Shown: positions 36,323-46,471, counted from the first letter of the stretch. The stretch is DNA of 64,000 nucleotides from Alcaligenes sp. SDU_A2 (GCF_038237375.1 NZ_CP151273.1:186001-250000), one strand, 5' to 3'. A program made the numbers and translations. The notes: a model not told the origin generated them from the letters alone.

Positions 36323-36563
36323 GCAAAGACTCCTGTACCAAGGTCGATACACCTTATCGGCCCCATCGAAAAATCGGCGTGAGGCCTGCAAACAGGTGTA
36401 TTCCCCTACGCCATTTAGCCTCCGTCCTAGGGTTAGACCTGAAAAGAAACAGGCGGTAACACTGTAAAATACCGTACACACGACACAGCTTGGCAACACC
36501 CGGCCACCGGGAATACCGCCCCTGGCCACATCACCAAAAAGCAATCCTTATCAAGGAGACATC

Positions 36564-37541
36564 ATGACTGTTGCAGTCAAGAAGCTGGTACTGGGCCTGA
36601 CCACGGCTCTAGCGAGCATGGGCGTCGCGCAGGCGGCCACCTTCCCCGAGCATTCCATCAATATGGTCGTACCTTTTGCGGCCGGCGGCCCTACCGACAA
36701 CGTGGCCCGCGCACTGGGTGAAGCCATGCGTCCAGCGCTTGGGCAGCCTATCGTCATCGAGAACAAAGGCGGCGCGGGCGGGTCCATCGGCACGGCACAA
36801 GTGGCGCGCGCCAAGCCGGACGGCTACAACATCCTATTGATGCACATCGGCTTTTCGACTGCTCCTTCGCTGTACAAAAAACCGGGCTATGACGCCATCA
36901 ATGGCATGGCCCCTATCGGTCTGGTCGTCGATGTCCCCATGACCATCATCGCCCGCGAAGACTTCCCGCCCAACAATATCCAGGAATTGGTTCAGTACCT
37001 GAAAGAACATAAAGATTCAGTCTCGCTGGCCAATGCCGGGATCGGAGCCGCCAGCCATCTGTGCGGCACAATGCTGACCCAAGCTCTGGGCGTGGATTTG
37101 CTGACTGTGCCCTACAAAGGCACAGCACCCGCGATTGCCGATCTGATGGGCAAACAGGTTGATGTCATGTGCGACCAAACCACCAATACCACCCAGCAAA
37201 TCAAATCCGGCAAGGTCAAGGTATACGCCGTCACCAGCAAGCAGCGCGTACCCACGCTGCCCGATGTGCCCACCATGCAGGAATCGGGTTTCAAAGACTT
37301 TGAAGTCGGTATCTGGCACGGTATGTGGGCCCCCAAAGGCACACCCCAGCCCGTGGTCGACACGCTGGTCAAAGCCCTGCAGGCCGGCCTGGCCAATGAC
37401 GAGTTTCAGAAACGCATGGCCACGCTGGGGGCGACCGTCTTGACCCAGGATGCCAACCCCGCTGCTTTGCAAGCAAAAGTCGAACAACAAGTGCCGCAAT
37501 GGGGGGCATTGTTCAAGAAAGTGGGCGTAGAGCCCCAATAA
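36564..37541 (+). CDS. Bug/TctC-family periplasmic solute-binding protein
   Basis: 325 residues. AAGGAG lies upstream of the start; a signal peptide ends near VAQAAT. The family motifs MVVPFAAGGPTDNVARALG and VIENKGGAGGSIGT are intact. It is monocistronic with its own terminator. The ligand is unknown; carboxylates are usual for the family. The 240-base gap upstream holds its promoter region and no gene. Confidence 0.92.
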   Translation: MTVAVKKLVLGLTTALASMGVAQAATFPEHSINMVVPFAAGGPTDNVARALGEAMRPALGQPIVIENKGGAGGSIGTAQVARAKPDGYNILLMHIGFSTAPSLYKKPGYDAINGMAPIGLVVDVPMTIIAREDFPPNNIQELVQYLKEHKDSVSLANAGIGAASHLCGTMLTQALGVDLLTVPYKGTAPAIADLMGKQVDVMCDQTTNTTQQIKSGKVKVYAVTSKQRVPTLPDVPTMQESGFKDFEVGIWHGMWAPKGTPQPVVDTLVKALQAGLANDEFQKRMATLGATVLTQDANPAALQAKVEQQVPQWGALFKKVGVEPQ

Positions 37542-37566
37542 CCATCCTGCCGTAAGGCCTTGGACA

Positions 37567-37589
37567 GGGACGCTGCGGCGTCCCTTTTT

Positions 37590-37591
<2 letters not shown>
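37567..37591 (+). terminator. Rho-independent terminator of the Bug gene
   Basis: GGGACGC/GCGTCCC, a 7-bp stem with a 4-base loop, followed by seven T. The T-run overlaps the stop codon of the convergent CobW gene. Confidence 0.85.
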
Positions 37592-38699
<1,108 letters not shown>

Positions 38700-38733
38700 A
38701 AAGCACGGCCCAGCCATTATACGAAGGGCGCGG

Positions 38734-39660
38734 TCAACGCTGACGCGTCAACCATTGATGCAACCAGCCGTAGGTACTGACCAAGGTGATGCCGCATAAA
38801 ACCAGAATCGCCCCCATCACAAAGCGGGGCTCTATGGCTTCCTGCAACAGAAATGCCCCTAACAACACGCCAAACAGCGGTGTGGCGAAAGAAAACACCC
38901 CCAGGCGTGACGCCTGATAGTGGCGCAACAACCAAAACCAGACCAAAAAACTCAGAAAAGCCACGATCACCGACTGAAACAACAAGCTGGCAGCCAGCGC
39001 CCCCGTCCAGCGCACCTGCGCCTGACCCATCAAAAAGGCAGCAGATACCAACAGCACAAAAGCACTCAGCAATTGGTACAGCAAGGCCTCGGAAGGGGGA
39101 GTCACGGACAATCGGGTGCAACGGATCACCACAGTGGTCAGGCCCCATAAGGCCCCCGCGCCCAGAGCCATCATATCGCCCAACAACATACGGCTCACGT
39201 CGTCCCCGGCCGATTCGCCAGGCCGCAGAAAGGCCACGGCAATGCCGGCGGCCGCCAAGCCTATGCCCAGCCACTGCCCCCATGCCAGCCGTTCGGCAGG
39301 CAATAACAGGTGCAAGCCCAAAGCGGCAAAAACCGGAGCGGTATACAGAAATACCACCACGTGGGCCGCCGAAGTCAGGCGCAAGCTCTCACCAACCAGC
39401 AAGTATTCGGCAGCAAACAACAGTCCGGCCAGCAAACCGGGTTTCCAGGCACCCGCAGAGATCGCCAAACGACGCGAACGCAGCAACACCATCAGGGTCA
39501 CCAAAACTGCCGCCGCACCAGAACGCAACCCGATCTGCAGAACAGGGGCCATATCACCGCTTGTCGCCTTGAGCACAATCTGCTGCAGACTCCAGATCAA
39601 GCACAAGATCAACATGGCCCCCACGGCCAGCGCGTCCAAAGGCTTACGTTCGTCGTTCAT
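38734..39660 (-). CDS. EamA/DMT-family inner-membrane transporter
   Basis: 308 residues with ten predicted helices in two EamA repeats. The first begins near LILCLIWSLQQIVLKA; the end of the second includes LFGVLLGAFLLQEAIEP. It is probably a metabolite exporter; the substrate is unknown. It lies 16 bases upstream of, and on the same strand as, the CobW gene, so they may be co-transcribed. Confidence 0.88.
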   Translation of the reverse strand: MNDERKPLDALAVGAMLILCLIWSLQQIVLKATSGDMAPVLQIGLRSGAAAVLVTLMVLLRSRRLAISAGAWKPGLLAGLLFAAEYLLVGESLRLTSAAHVVVFLYTAPVFAALGLHLLLPAERLAWGQWLGIGLAAAGIAVAFLRPGESAGDDVSRMLLGDMMALGAGALWGLTTVVIRCTRLSVTPPSEALLYQLLSAFVLLVSAAFLMGQAQVRWTGALAASLLFQSVIVAFLSFLVWFWLLRHYQASRLGVFSFATPLFGVLLGAFLLQEAIEPRFVMGAILVLCGITLVSTYGWLHQWLTRQR

Positions 39661-39773
39661 GATTACCCAATAAAAAGAGGCCCGCGCAAGCAGGCAAGCT
39701 CAGTGCATTATCCGCGAAATCCAACCCATGCCACAGCATACAGGCACTGCCAGAACACCCCAGGGAAGCATCA

Positions 39774-39787
39774 ATTGATATATCAAT
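39774..39787. promoter_or_regulatory. Palindrome upstream of the gntR operon, candidate operator
   Basis: ATTGATATATCAAT is a 14-bp perfect palindrome about 60 bases before the gntR start. A second inverted repeat TTTTCA-TACT-TGAAAA lies at 39805-39820. Either could be the autoregulatory GntR site. Confidence 0.45.
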
Positions 39788-39844
39788 AACCCCTACCTAA
39801 AATATTTTCATACTTGAAAACATGGCGCGTCGCAGGAGACAGGC

Positions 39845-40573
39845 ATGGCACTGAGCAATACCGACCGGGTCCGGGTTGAACTGGAACACCGCATCGCCAA
39901 CGGCGATCTGCCCCCGGGCAGCGCCATTGACGAAGCATTGCTGTGCACCTTCTTTCGCGTCTCGCGCACGCCGGTACGGGAAGCCTTGCTGCAATTGGCG
40001 GCGACCGGCCAGGTACGCATCGCGCCGCGCGCCGGCATCTTCGTCACCCAGCACACCATTGCCGAACTGGAAGAAATGCTGGAGACATTGGCCCTGCTGG
40101 AAGGGGCATGCACGCAATTGGCGGCCTATCGCATCAGCAATGCCCAGATACGCGAACTGGGCCGACTGCAAAAACGCGGCGCGGCTGCTCTGCACAAGCA
40201 GGATCTGCCCGACTACGCCACTTACAACGCCGAGCTGCATGCCTTGGTGCATAGCATCGCCGGCAACAGCTTCATGGTGCAGCAGATCGAACACCTGCGC
40301 CGCCTGACCAACCCCTACCGGCACCGCCACCTGGATCAGGAAAACCGCATGGAACAGTCCTGGCACGAACATCAGGCGCTGACCCAGGCCTTGGCCGAAC
40401 GCGATGGCCAGGCCGCCATGCAAGCGGCAGCCGGACACGTACTCTCGGGTGCCGAGTCCCTGCGCCGGGTCGCCCAGGCGCATCCCGAAAAATGGGAATT
40501 CGACAAACGCGAACGCTACAGCTGGCTGAACGCGCATCTCAACCCGCTATCGGCCTTATTCATGCGGCACTAA
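39845..40573 (+). CDS. GntR-family (FadR/FCD type) regulator
   Basis: 242 residues; AGGAG 6 bases upstream. The winged helix has FRVSRTPVREALLQLAATG and the C-terminal FCD ligand domain has metal-binding Asp/His residues (NAELHALVHSIAGNS, HEHQALTQAL). It is the first gene of an operon with a Bug protein and an arylmalonate decarboxylase, and probably senses the corresponding acid. Confidence 0.9.
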   Translation: MALSNTDRVRVELEHRIANGDLPPGSAIDEALLCTFFRVSRTPVREALLQLAATGQVRIAPRAGIFVTQHTIAELEEMLETLALLEGACTQLAAYRISNAQIRELGRLQKRGAAALHKQDLPDYATYNAELHALVHSIAGNSFMVQQIEHLRRLTNPYRHRHLDQENRMEQSWHEHQALTQALAERDGQAAMQAAAGHVLSGAESLRRVAQAHPEKWEFDKRERYSWLNAHLNPLSALFMRH

Positions 40574-40605
40574 ACACCACAACAAACCACAACAAGGAGA
40601 CTTTT

Positions 40606-41571
40606 ATGACAACACGCCGTTTCACACGGCGGGTGCTGGCTGCGCTCGCCCTGACCATTGCCCCTCTGACTCTACAGGCAGCCGAACCCTTGCGCCTGGT
40701 CGTCGGCTTTGCGCCCGGTGGCGGGGTAGATACGCTGGCACGAGTCACCGCGCAAGCGCTGGGCAAGGAGCTGAACCGCACGGTCATCGTCGAGAACAAA
40801 TCCGGCGCGGGCGGCACCATTGCCGCCGACTATGTCGCCAAGGCTCAACCCGATGGCAATACCGTGCTGTTTGCCGACACCTCGCTCCTGGTCGCGCCCT
40901 ACATCTATCCGGCGCTGCGCTACGATCTGCAGCGCGATTTCACCACGGCAGGCATGGTAGGGCAGTCCGACCTAGCCCTGGCCGTACCCGGCAACAGCCC
41001 GGTCAAAACAGTGGCCGAACTGGTCCAGGCCATACGCAAGGCTCCCCCACAAACCGAAACATTTGCGTCCGTGGGCGTGGGTTCATTGCACCACCTGGGC
41101 GGCGAGCTGTTCGCCCTTAAAACCCAGACCGAGCTGGTACACGTACCCTATCGCGGCGGCGCACCCGCCAGCCAGGCCCTGGCCGCCGGCGAAGTCTCCA
41201 TGTCATTTGCCAGCCTGGCCTCGTCCATTGGTCTGGCCAACTCGGGGCGCATCCGCCTGTTGGCCACCTTGTCCGAACGCCGCTTTCCCGGCATGCCTGA
41301 TCTGCCCGCCGTCTCCGAAACCATCCCCGGCTACAGCGTCACCCCTTCGCTGTTCTTGCTGGCCCCCAAAAACGTAGACCCGGCATTCATCCAGACTTTA
41401 AGTGCAGCACTGGAAAAAAGCATGGCCGCCAAAGACGTACAAGACGCCTTTTTGGCGCAGGGCTCGGTCGCTGGCTACCAAAGTCCACAAGCCACGCAAC
41501 AATGGCTGGGCGAGGAAGCCGCCCGCTGGGCCAACGTCATCAAAGACGCCAAGCTGACTTTCAAACAATGA
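40606..41571 (+). CDS. Bug/TctC-family periplasmic protein, operon with the decarboxylase
   Basis: 321 residues from the ATG at 40606 (AAGGAG upstream). The signal peptide has RRFTRR then a hydrophobic core ending LQAAE. Family motifs LVVGFAPGGGVDTLAR and VIENKSGAGGTIAA are intact. Given the next gene, an aryl- or alkylmalonate is a plausible ligand. Confidence 0.92.
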   Translation: MTTRRFTRRVLAALALTIAPLTLQAAEPLRLVVGFAPGGGVDTLARVTAQALGKELNRTVIVENKSGAGGTIAADYVAKAQPDGNTVLFADTSLLVAPYIYPALRYDLQRDFTTAGMVGQSDLALAVPGNSPVKTVAELVQAIRKAPPQTETFASVGVGSLHHLGGELFALKTQTELVHVPYRGGAPASQALAAGEVSMSFASLASSIGLANSGRIRLLATLSERRFPGMPDLPAVSETIPGYSVTPSLFLLAPKNVDPAFIQTLSAALEKSMAAKDVQDAFLAQGSVAGYQSPQATQQWLGEEAARWANVIKDAKLTFKQ

Positions 41572-41588
41572 ACCACGATCACGGAATC

Positions 41589-42332
41589 ATGAACACACGC
41601 AACACGCCAAACGAACGCCCTCTGCTGGGCTTGATCGTCCCCCCGGCCGCCGGACTGGTGCCCCCCGAGGGCCCACAGATGTACCCACAGGTGGACTTCA
41701 TCGCCCAGGGCCTGGCCCTGGCCTCGGTCGACAAAGAAGGCTATGACGGGGTCATCGACCAGGTCGTGGAAGCCGCCCGCAAACTGGCAGGGCGGGGCGC
41801 GCAAGCGATCTCGCTGATGGGCACCTCGCTCAGCTTTTATCGCGGCTCGGCCTTTAACGACAGTCTGGTCGAGCATCTGCGCCAGGCGACCGGGCTGCCT
41901 TGCACCACCATGAGTCACGCCATCTTGCGCGGCCTGCGCACCAGCGGCATTACCCGCGTGGCAGTGGCCTCGTCCTACATTGCCGATGTCAACCAGCGGC
42001 TGGTGCGTTTTCTGGCCGAAAACCAGATCGACGCCGTCTGCGACCATGGCCTGGGCGTCACCGAGGTCAGCGCCATGGCGCAGATCAGCACCCAGGAATT
42101 GGTGGACCTGTGCCTGAAAACCTGGGACATGGCACAAGGACAGGCACAAGGTCTGCTGCTATCTTGCGGCGGCCTGGTGTCGTTGGATGCCGTGCGTCGT
42201 GTCGAAGACAAGCTGGGCGTTACCGTCGTCTCCAGCTCGCCCGCCGGGTTCTGGGATCTGGTGGCCACTGCCGGCCTGGACCTGCATCCCCAGGAAGCAG
42301 GGCGTCTGGCACGCGAACGGCAGACGGTCTAA
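41589..42332 (+). CDS. Arylmalonate decarboxylase
   Basis: 247 residues from the ATG at 41589; the ATG at 41568, which overlaps the Bug stop as ATGA, is in frame and would add 7 residues. It matches the Bordetella bronchiseptica arylmalonate decarboxylase almost motif for motif: IVPPAAGLVP near the N-terminus, SLMGTSLSFYRG (the oxyanion Gly region), GLPCTTMS, and LLSCGGL holding the single catalytic Cys that protonates the planar intermediate. It belongs to the Asp/Glu racemase superfamily. It decarboxylates disubstituted malonates without cofactor, stereospecifically. Maleate isomerase-like activity is a less likely alternative. Confidence 0.88.
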   Translation: MNTRNTPNERPLLGLIVPPAAGLVPPEGPQMYPQVDFIAQGLALASVDKEGYDGVIDQVVEAARKLAGRGAQAISLMGTSLSFYRGSAFNDSLVEHLRQATGLPCTTMSHAILRGLRTSGITRVAVASSYIADVNQRLVRFLAENQIDAVCDHGLGVTEVSAMAQISTQELVDLCLKTWDMAQGQAQGLLLSCGGLVSLDAVRRVEDKLGVTVVSSSPAGFWDLVATAGLDLHPQEAGRLARERQTV

Positions 42333-42370
42333 AGTCGCGTCACAATCGCTGCCCGACACTCCAGCACTCG

Positions 42371-42414
42371 CGCAGCAATGCCCATGCATTAAGAACAGCA
42401 TGGGCATTGCTGCG
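42371..42414. terminator. Long perfect hairpin after the decarboxylase gene
   Basis: A 17-bp perfect inverted repeat (42371-42387 with 42398-42414) and a 10-base loop, about 40 bases past the stop, followed by TTTACA rather than a T-run. Confidence 0.6.
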
Positions 42415-42574
42415 TTTACAGTAGGCATAGGCAAGGAGAATCATGTTGATTCCGACACAAACAAGCCACTGCGCACTCGCCTGAATCGCACAGGCCCAAG
42501 CAATACCCAATCACACAACAAATCTTGCTGTGTAGCGCTTGCCAGTCGATCAACGTGGTTGCACTTTACAGTAT

Positions 42575-42651
42575 CTAGTTTGTAAACTATAAATACAGCT
42601 TGTACACAGTAAAATACATACTGTATTGCGTATTTCAGATTTACAAACTAG
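42575..42651. promoter_or_regulatory. Operator/promoter array of the orphan HipB-like gene
   Basis: CTAGTTTGTAAA (42575-42586) recurs as an exact inverted copy TTTACAAACTAG (42640-42651). Between and beside them are ACAGTA and TACTGT copies. The A+T-rich segment lies immediately before the HTH gene and probably holds several binding sites for it. Confidence 0.5.
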
Positions 42652-42685
42652 ACTATGTAAATCAAGAATACAGTCTGGAATTTGT

Positions 42686-42946
42686 ATGGCCGATTTCACT
42701 GTGCGCACCGCGGAGCAACTTCCGCTACTGCTCCAAGCGTTTCGCAAACAAGCAGGTCTAACCCAGGCCGCTGTGGCACTACGCCTGGGTATTACCCAAC
42801 AGACGCTCTCTGCCTTAGAGCGCAACGCCGACAAAGTCAGTGCTGACCGCCTCTTGGCCCTGTTAAGCATCTTGGGCGTAGAGCTGGTACTGCGTCAGAC
42901 CAGCGACTCCCCCGCAGCACCACCGTCCACGGGTCCGAACTGGTAA
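42686..42946 (+). CDS. HipB-like XRE-family DNA-binding protein (orphan)
   Basis: 86 residues from the ATG at 42686. The helix-turn-helix KQAGLTQAAVALRLGITQQTLSALERN and the following LLALLSILGVELVL match HipB antitoxins. No hipA-like kinase follows; the next 160 bases hold no gene and the next gene is on the other strand. It is either a stand-alone regulator or what remains of a hipBA locus. Confidence 0.8.
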   Translation: MADFTVRTAEQLPLLLQAFRKQAGLTQAAVALRLGITQQTLSALERNADKVSADRLLALLSILGVELVLRQTSDSPAAPPSTGPNW

Positions 42947-43105
42947 GCCACCGCCACGAGGCCAAAGCAGCGAAACGGTACGTACAACATCGCGGCGCAA
43001 CCGCTGCCCGCAATATTCTGCCCAGCAGCTATTACATACAAACAGACAACAGGACAAACATCCGAGCCATCGAATCAGGGGCCATCGGCAAGATCGGGTA
43101 GCGCG

Positions 43106-43807
43106 TTAACTTTGCGCCGCCAACTCTTGCACTTCAGCCGGGGTCAAATAACGTGACTCGCCTGGCTCCAGGCTATCGTCCAGAACCAGAGAACCAATGC
43201 GTTCGCGATGCAAGGTCAGAACCCGATTCCCTAAATAGGCAAACATGCGTTTGACCTGATGGTATTTCCCTTCCTGAATGGTTAACCGCGCCGTGCGCTC
43301 ATCCACCCGCTCCAGCATCGCCGGCAAGGTCGGTTTGTCTTCGCCATGCAACAAGATGCCTGCTTGAAAGACGGCTTCTGCATTCGCGGGCAGGGGCTCT
43401 GCCAAGGTCGCCACATAGACCTTATCGCACTGATGGCGGGGAGAAATAATGCGATGCGTCCATTGGCCGTCATCGGTAATCAAGATCAAGCCCGTGGTAT
43501 CCACATCCAGTCGACCAACAGTATGCAGACGCTCGCGCTTATCGACATCAAGCAGCATCATGACCGACGGATAAGCGCTGTTTTTAAGGCTGCATTCGTA
43601 ACCGGCCGGCTTATTCAGCATGATGTAGCGCAAGCCGATCAGAGCCAAAGGCTCATCGTCCCAGCGCACGACATCACCTTCTTGCACGACGTAGGTGCCC
43701 TTATCAACAACCTCTCCATTGACCGTGATTTCGCCACTCTTAAGCACTTTACGTGCCTCGGTACGACTCAGGTCAGTGCTTTCACCAAGAAACTTGTCCA
43801 GACGCAT
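43106..43807 (-). CDS. rsuA: RsuA-family ribosomal small-subunit pseudouridine synthase
   Basis: 233 residues from the ATG at 43807. An N-terminal S4 domain (RLDKFLGESTDLSRTEARKVL) is followed by the catalytic RsuA/RluB motif HTVGRLDVDTTGL with its Asp, and KYHQVKRMFAYLGNRV. RsuA modifies U516 of 16S rRNA in E. coli; RluB/E/F paralogues are similar, but size and S4 start favour RsuA. Confidence 0.88.
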   Translation of the reverse strand: MRLDKFLGESTDLSRTEARKVLKSGEITVNGEVVDKGTYVVQEGDVVRWDDEPLALIGLRYIMLNKPAGYECSLKNSAYPSVMMLLDVDKRERLHTVGRLDVDTTGLILITDDGQWTHRIISPRHQCDKVYVATLAEPLPANAEAVFQAGILLHGEDKPTLPAMLERVDERTARLTIQEGKYHQVKRMFAYLGNRVLTLHRERIGSLVLDDSLEPGESRYLTPAEVQELAAQS

Positions 43808-44254
43808 TCTATTTCCACACAAAGAATTGTTTAAGTAATTTTCTACTTTTTTCAGCCGTATCTATTTTTCCAATACATGAACCCAAGCCAGGACAAAAAG
43901 AAAAAGTAGTGAACTGCCCACGCCGCAATAAGCACATCCCCCACCCACGTCCCAACGCGTTCAAACGCCCCAGGACGACGATCGATCAAACACTGGATCT
44001 GTGCAGACGCCCAACTGCAATGGCACAGAAATGGTGATACAAAAAAATCGGCATTTAGAACCGGGGGATAAATAAAAATCCCAGACCGCCCAAATTAAAA
44101 AACCAACAAACCAAACATTCTTTTTGTTCAAAAACCATGATTTAATGCCAAACAAACAAAAAGAAACAAAAACAATTATTCAAGAAAAATCACTACTGGC
44201 CGCTGCATCTACTTATTCTGTCTTTCCATCAACATCACTATTTAAACGCTTATT
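43808..44254. other. A+T-rich intergenic region, nothing recognised
   Basis: About 450 bases between rsuA and an unknown membrane protein. Composition shifts to A+T-rich here. No convincing coding frame, RNA or strong hairpin was seen. Confidence 0.4.
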
Positions 44255-44725
44255 ATGGGAATTATTGGCCTTCTCGGGGGCATCATCGTGCTGGGCTGCT
44301 TCAGCATCATGTCCAAAACAAGCCGTATCGTTCTTGGCCTGCTGCTCGCAGGCAGTCTTTACTACTGGTATTCAATCTCAGCCGTTTTTCAAGGTGGCAA
44401 TGGTCCCAGTATGAGCGAACTGCAGATCGCCATGATGCTATTAAGCGCCAATATCGGAGGCCTTATACTGGCTGCCATTCTTGGCGCATTTCAAAGAAGC
44501 AGTACCAGCGAACTTCATTATGCCCAACGCAGAAAAGCACTTTTTCTGGTGTTAGCAAAATGGGGAGGCATTTATGTGCTCTACAATTTCATCGGCAGCA
44601 AACTGATTGATCTGGTGATGGGCGAGGAGGACGTCGGTTGGATTTCCATGCGCATCTGGGGACAGTACGGATTCATTCTTTTAGTAGCCCTATGGTTCTT
44701 CCATAAGAAGAAAAAGAAAGTGTAA
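44255..44725 (+). CDS. Unknown small membrane protein
   Basis: 156 residues. Not recognised. About five hydrophobic segments are visible (residues 1-18, 23-45, 57-75, 92-110, 135-150), with a Lys-rich tail (HKKKKKV). It has no strong ribosome binding site; the ATG at 44309 is a possible internal start. It is followed by a clean terminator, which supports its being a real gene. It lies in an A+T-rich, probably acquired segment. Confidence 0.55.
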   Translation: MGIIGLLGGIIVLGCFSIMSKTSRIVLGLLLAGSLYYWYSISAVFQGGNGPSMSELQIAMMLLSANIGGLILAAILGAFQRSSTSELHYAQRRKALFLVLAKWGGIYVLYNFIGSKLIDLVMGEEDVGWISMRIWGQYGFILLVALWFFHKKKKKV

Positions 44726-44732
44726 AAATCAA

Positions 44733-44757
44733 AAAGGGTGGCATATTGCCACCCTTT
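44733..44757. terminator. Terminator after the unknown membrane protein
   Basis: AAAGGGTGGCA/TGCCACCCTTT, an 11-bp perfect stem with a 3-base loop, starting about 8 bases past the stop. Confidence 0.85.
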
Positions 44758-44954
44758 AATCTGGATTGACGAACGCAAAATCTCGTGTTGGTTTCCACAT
44801 AACTTGGCTAAGGGACTCATTGACCCACAAGCATTTTACCCAGTGTGTGCGAAAAATAGTTGGACAGTATGTACGGATAACTTGGCCACCCCTTTCCCAG
44901 AACTCGAGCAAAGACACCGTGCCTGGCATCCACAGATGCATGGGACATAAAAAA

Positions 44955-44975
44955 GCCCTCGCCTAGAGCGAGGGC
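44955..44975 (-). terminator. Minus-strand terminator left from an interrupted gene
   Basis: GCCCTCGC/GCGAGGGC, an 8-bp stem with a 5-base loop, followed on the minus strand by six T. It has no intact minus-strand gene in front of it; it fits the gene remnant at 45009-45095. Confidence 0.7.
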
Positions 44976-45008
44976 CTTATGTGCCAAGAGCAGCGTTTAC
45001 GCAAAAGC

Positions 45009-45095
45009 CTAGTCCGGAGATAACTCTCGTCCTACTGAAGGCATTTCCTCCCAGCCCTCAACACGAGGTACTTCATCCGGCATCTCAGCGAGTAG
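45009..45095 (-). pseudogene. C-terminal remnant of a gene cut by the IS3 element
   Basis: Directly beside the left end of the IS, the minus strand has an open frame of 28 codons ending at a TAG (45009-45011), with product tail LLAEMPDEVPRVEGWEEMPS and a few more residues. A strong terminator follows 34 bases later. The 5' part is not found on the other side of the element, so it was probably lost. The protein family is not recognised. Confidence 0.45.
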
Positions 45096-45145
45096 TGAGC
45101 CGCCCCGGGTTTCGTAGAGGCTCCTACATCTGAGAAAATGGAGCT

Positions 45146-45466
45146 ATGAAGAAACAGAACAAGTTTTCACCCGAGGTACGTGAGCGTGCTGTGCGCATGG
45201 TGCAGGAGCACCGTGGTGAGTATCCGTCGTTGTGGGCAACCATCGAATCGATTGCCCCCAAGATTGGCTGTGTGCCACAAACCTTGAACGAATGGGTGCG
45301 CAAGCACGAGATTGATTCCGGTGTGCGTGATGGGGTGACCGGTGCCGAGCGGGAACGTCTCAAGGAACTCGAACGCGAGAACAAGGAGCTGCGCAAGGCC
45401 AATGAGATTCTGAAGCTGGCGAGCGCTTTTTTCGCCCAGGCGGAGCTCGACCGCCGATTGAGGTAA
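45146..45466 (+). CDS. IS3-family transposase OrfA
   Basis: 106 residues with an HTH_Tnp_1 domain ([16 protein letters not shown]... [10 protein letters not shown]) and a leucine-zipper-like helix ([19 protein letters not shown]) for multimerisation. It binds the ends. The 3' part carries a T-run (45427-45432) at which a -1 frameshift into orfB would make the full transposase. Confidence 0.93.
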   Translation: MKKQNKFSPEVRERAVRMVQEHRGEYPSLWATIESIAPKIGCVPQTLNEWVRKHEIDSGVRDGVTGAERERLKELERENKELRKANEILKLASAFFAQAELDRRLR

Positions 45467-46335
45467 TCCGGCGGTTTATTGACGAGCATCGGGAAACGTA
45501 CGGGGTCGAGCCGCTTTGCAAGGTCTTGCAGATTGCCCCGTCGGGTTATCGACGTTATGCCGCACAACAACGGAATCCGCAACTGCTGTGTGCTCGCGCC
45601 AAGCGAGACGCATTGCTGACGCCCCAGATTTACCGCGTCTGGGAGCAGAACATGAAGGTCTACGGTGCTGACAAGGTCTGGCGTCAGCTTCACCGCGAGC
45701 AGCAAGAGGGGGCACGTTGTACGGTCGAACGACTGATGCGACGCCTTGGTATCCAGGGTGCCCGTCGCGGCAAATCGGTACGCACCACCGTACCCGACAC
45801 GTCAGCGCCATGCCCACTGGACCACGTGAATCGGCAGTTCAAGGCCGACCGGCCCAATCAGTTGTGGGTGTCGGACTTCACGTACGTGTCGACCTGGCAA
45901 GGCTGGTTGTATGTGGCCTTCGTAATTGACGTATTTGCCCGTCGTATCGTGGGCTGGCGCGTCAGCAGTTCCATGCAGACCGACTTCGTGCTCGATGCCT
46001 TGGAGCAGGCGCTGTATGAGCGTCAGCCAGAGCAAACCGACGGCTTGGTCCACCACAGCGACCGGGGAGCTCAATACGTCTCTATCCGCTACACAGAGCG
46101 CCTCGCCGAAGCCGGCATTGAGCCCTCTGTGGGCAGTCGTGGAGACAGCTATGACAATGCCTTAGCGGAAACCCTCAACGGGCTATACAAGGCCGAGGTC
46201 ATTCACCGTCGAGATCCCTGGAAAACCAAGGCATCGGTGGAACTGGCCACGCTGGAATGGGTATCCTGGTTTAATCATCACCGCCTGTTGGCACCCATCG
46301 GGTATATTCCCCCTGCGGAAGCCGAAGAAAATTAG
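45427..46335 (+). CDS. IS3-family transposase OrfB (via -1 frameshift)
   Basis: The frame lies at -1 relative to orfA and is open across the TTTTTTC slippery run; the first internal ATG is at 45526. The retroviral-integrase-like core has the DDE triad: Asp in WVSDFTYV, Asp in FVIDVFARR, Glu in [16 protein letters not shown]. It is intact to its stop, so the element may still be active. Confidence 0.92.
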   Translation, partial: FFRPGGARPPIEVIRRFIDEHRETYGVEPLCKVLQIAPSGYRRYAAQQRNPQLLCARAKRDALLTPQIYRVWEQNMKVYGADKVWRQLHREQQEGARCTVERLMRRLGIQGARRGKSVRTTVPDTSAPCPLDHVNRQFKADRPNQLWVSDFTYVSTWQGWLYVAFVIDVFARRIVGWRVSSSMQTDFVLDALEQALYERQPEQTDGLVHHSDRGAQYVSIRYTERLAEAGIEPSVGSRGDSYDNALAETLNGLYKAEVIHRRDPWKTKASVELATLEWVSWFNHHRLLAPIGYIPPAEAEEN

Positions 46336-46471
46336 TATCGGCAACTGACTGAAAAGGTCGTCATCGAGGTCTAACTTAAACCAACCAGCCTCCACGGAAC
46401 CCGGGGCGGTTCAAACCAAGACTTTATCCAAGATTTAAGCAGTCGAAAGATTACTACTAAATAAACTCTGC

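Larger units (their letters stand above)
45096..46413 (+). mobile_element. IS3-family insertion sequence, apparently complete
   Basis: 1318 bases bounded by terminal inverted repeats. The left end is TGAGCCGCCCCGGGTTTCGT; the right end, read inward, is TGAACCGCCCCGGGTTCCGT. They match at 24 of the first 27 positions. Inside are the two overlapping reading frames orfA and orfB of an IS3-type transposase. No clear target-site duplication is visible (left flank ends TAG, right flank starts AAC), suggesting a later deletion or recombination. Confidence 0.9.

Noticed and set aside
44760-44950. Short frames between the two terminators
   Set aside because: No ribosome binding site, no conserved motif and overlapping frames on both strands; treated as non-coding.
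45096-46413. The IS as part of the Hachiman operon
   Set aside because: It has its own terminal repeats and plus-strand transposase; it only borders the defence genes.
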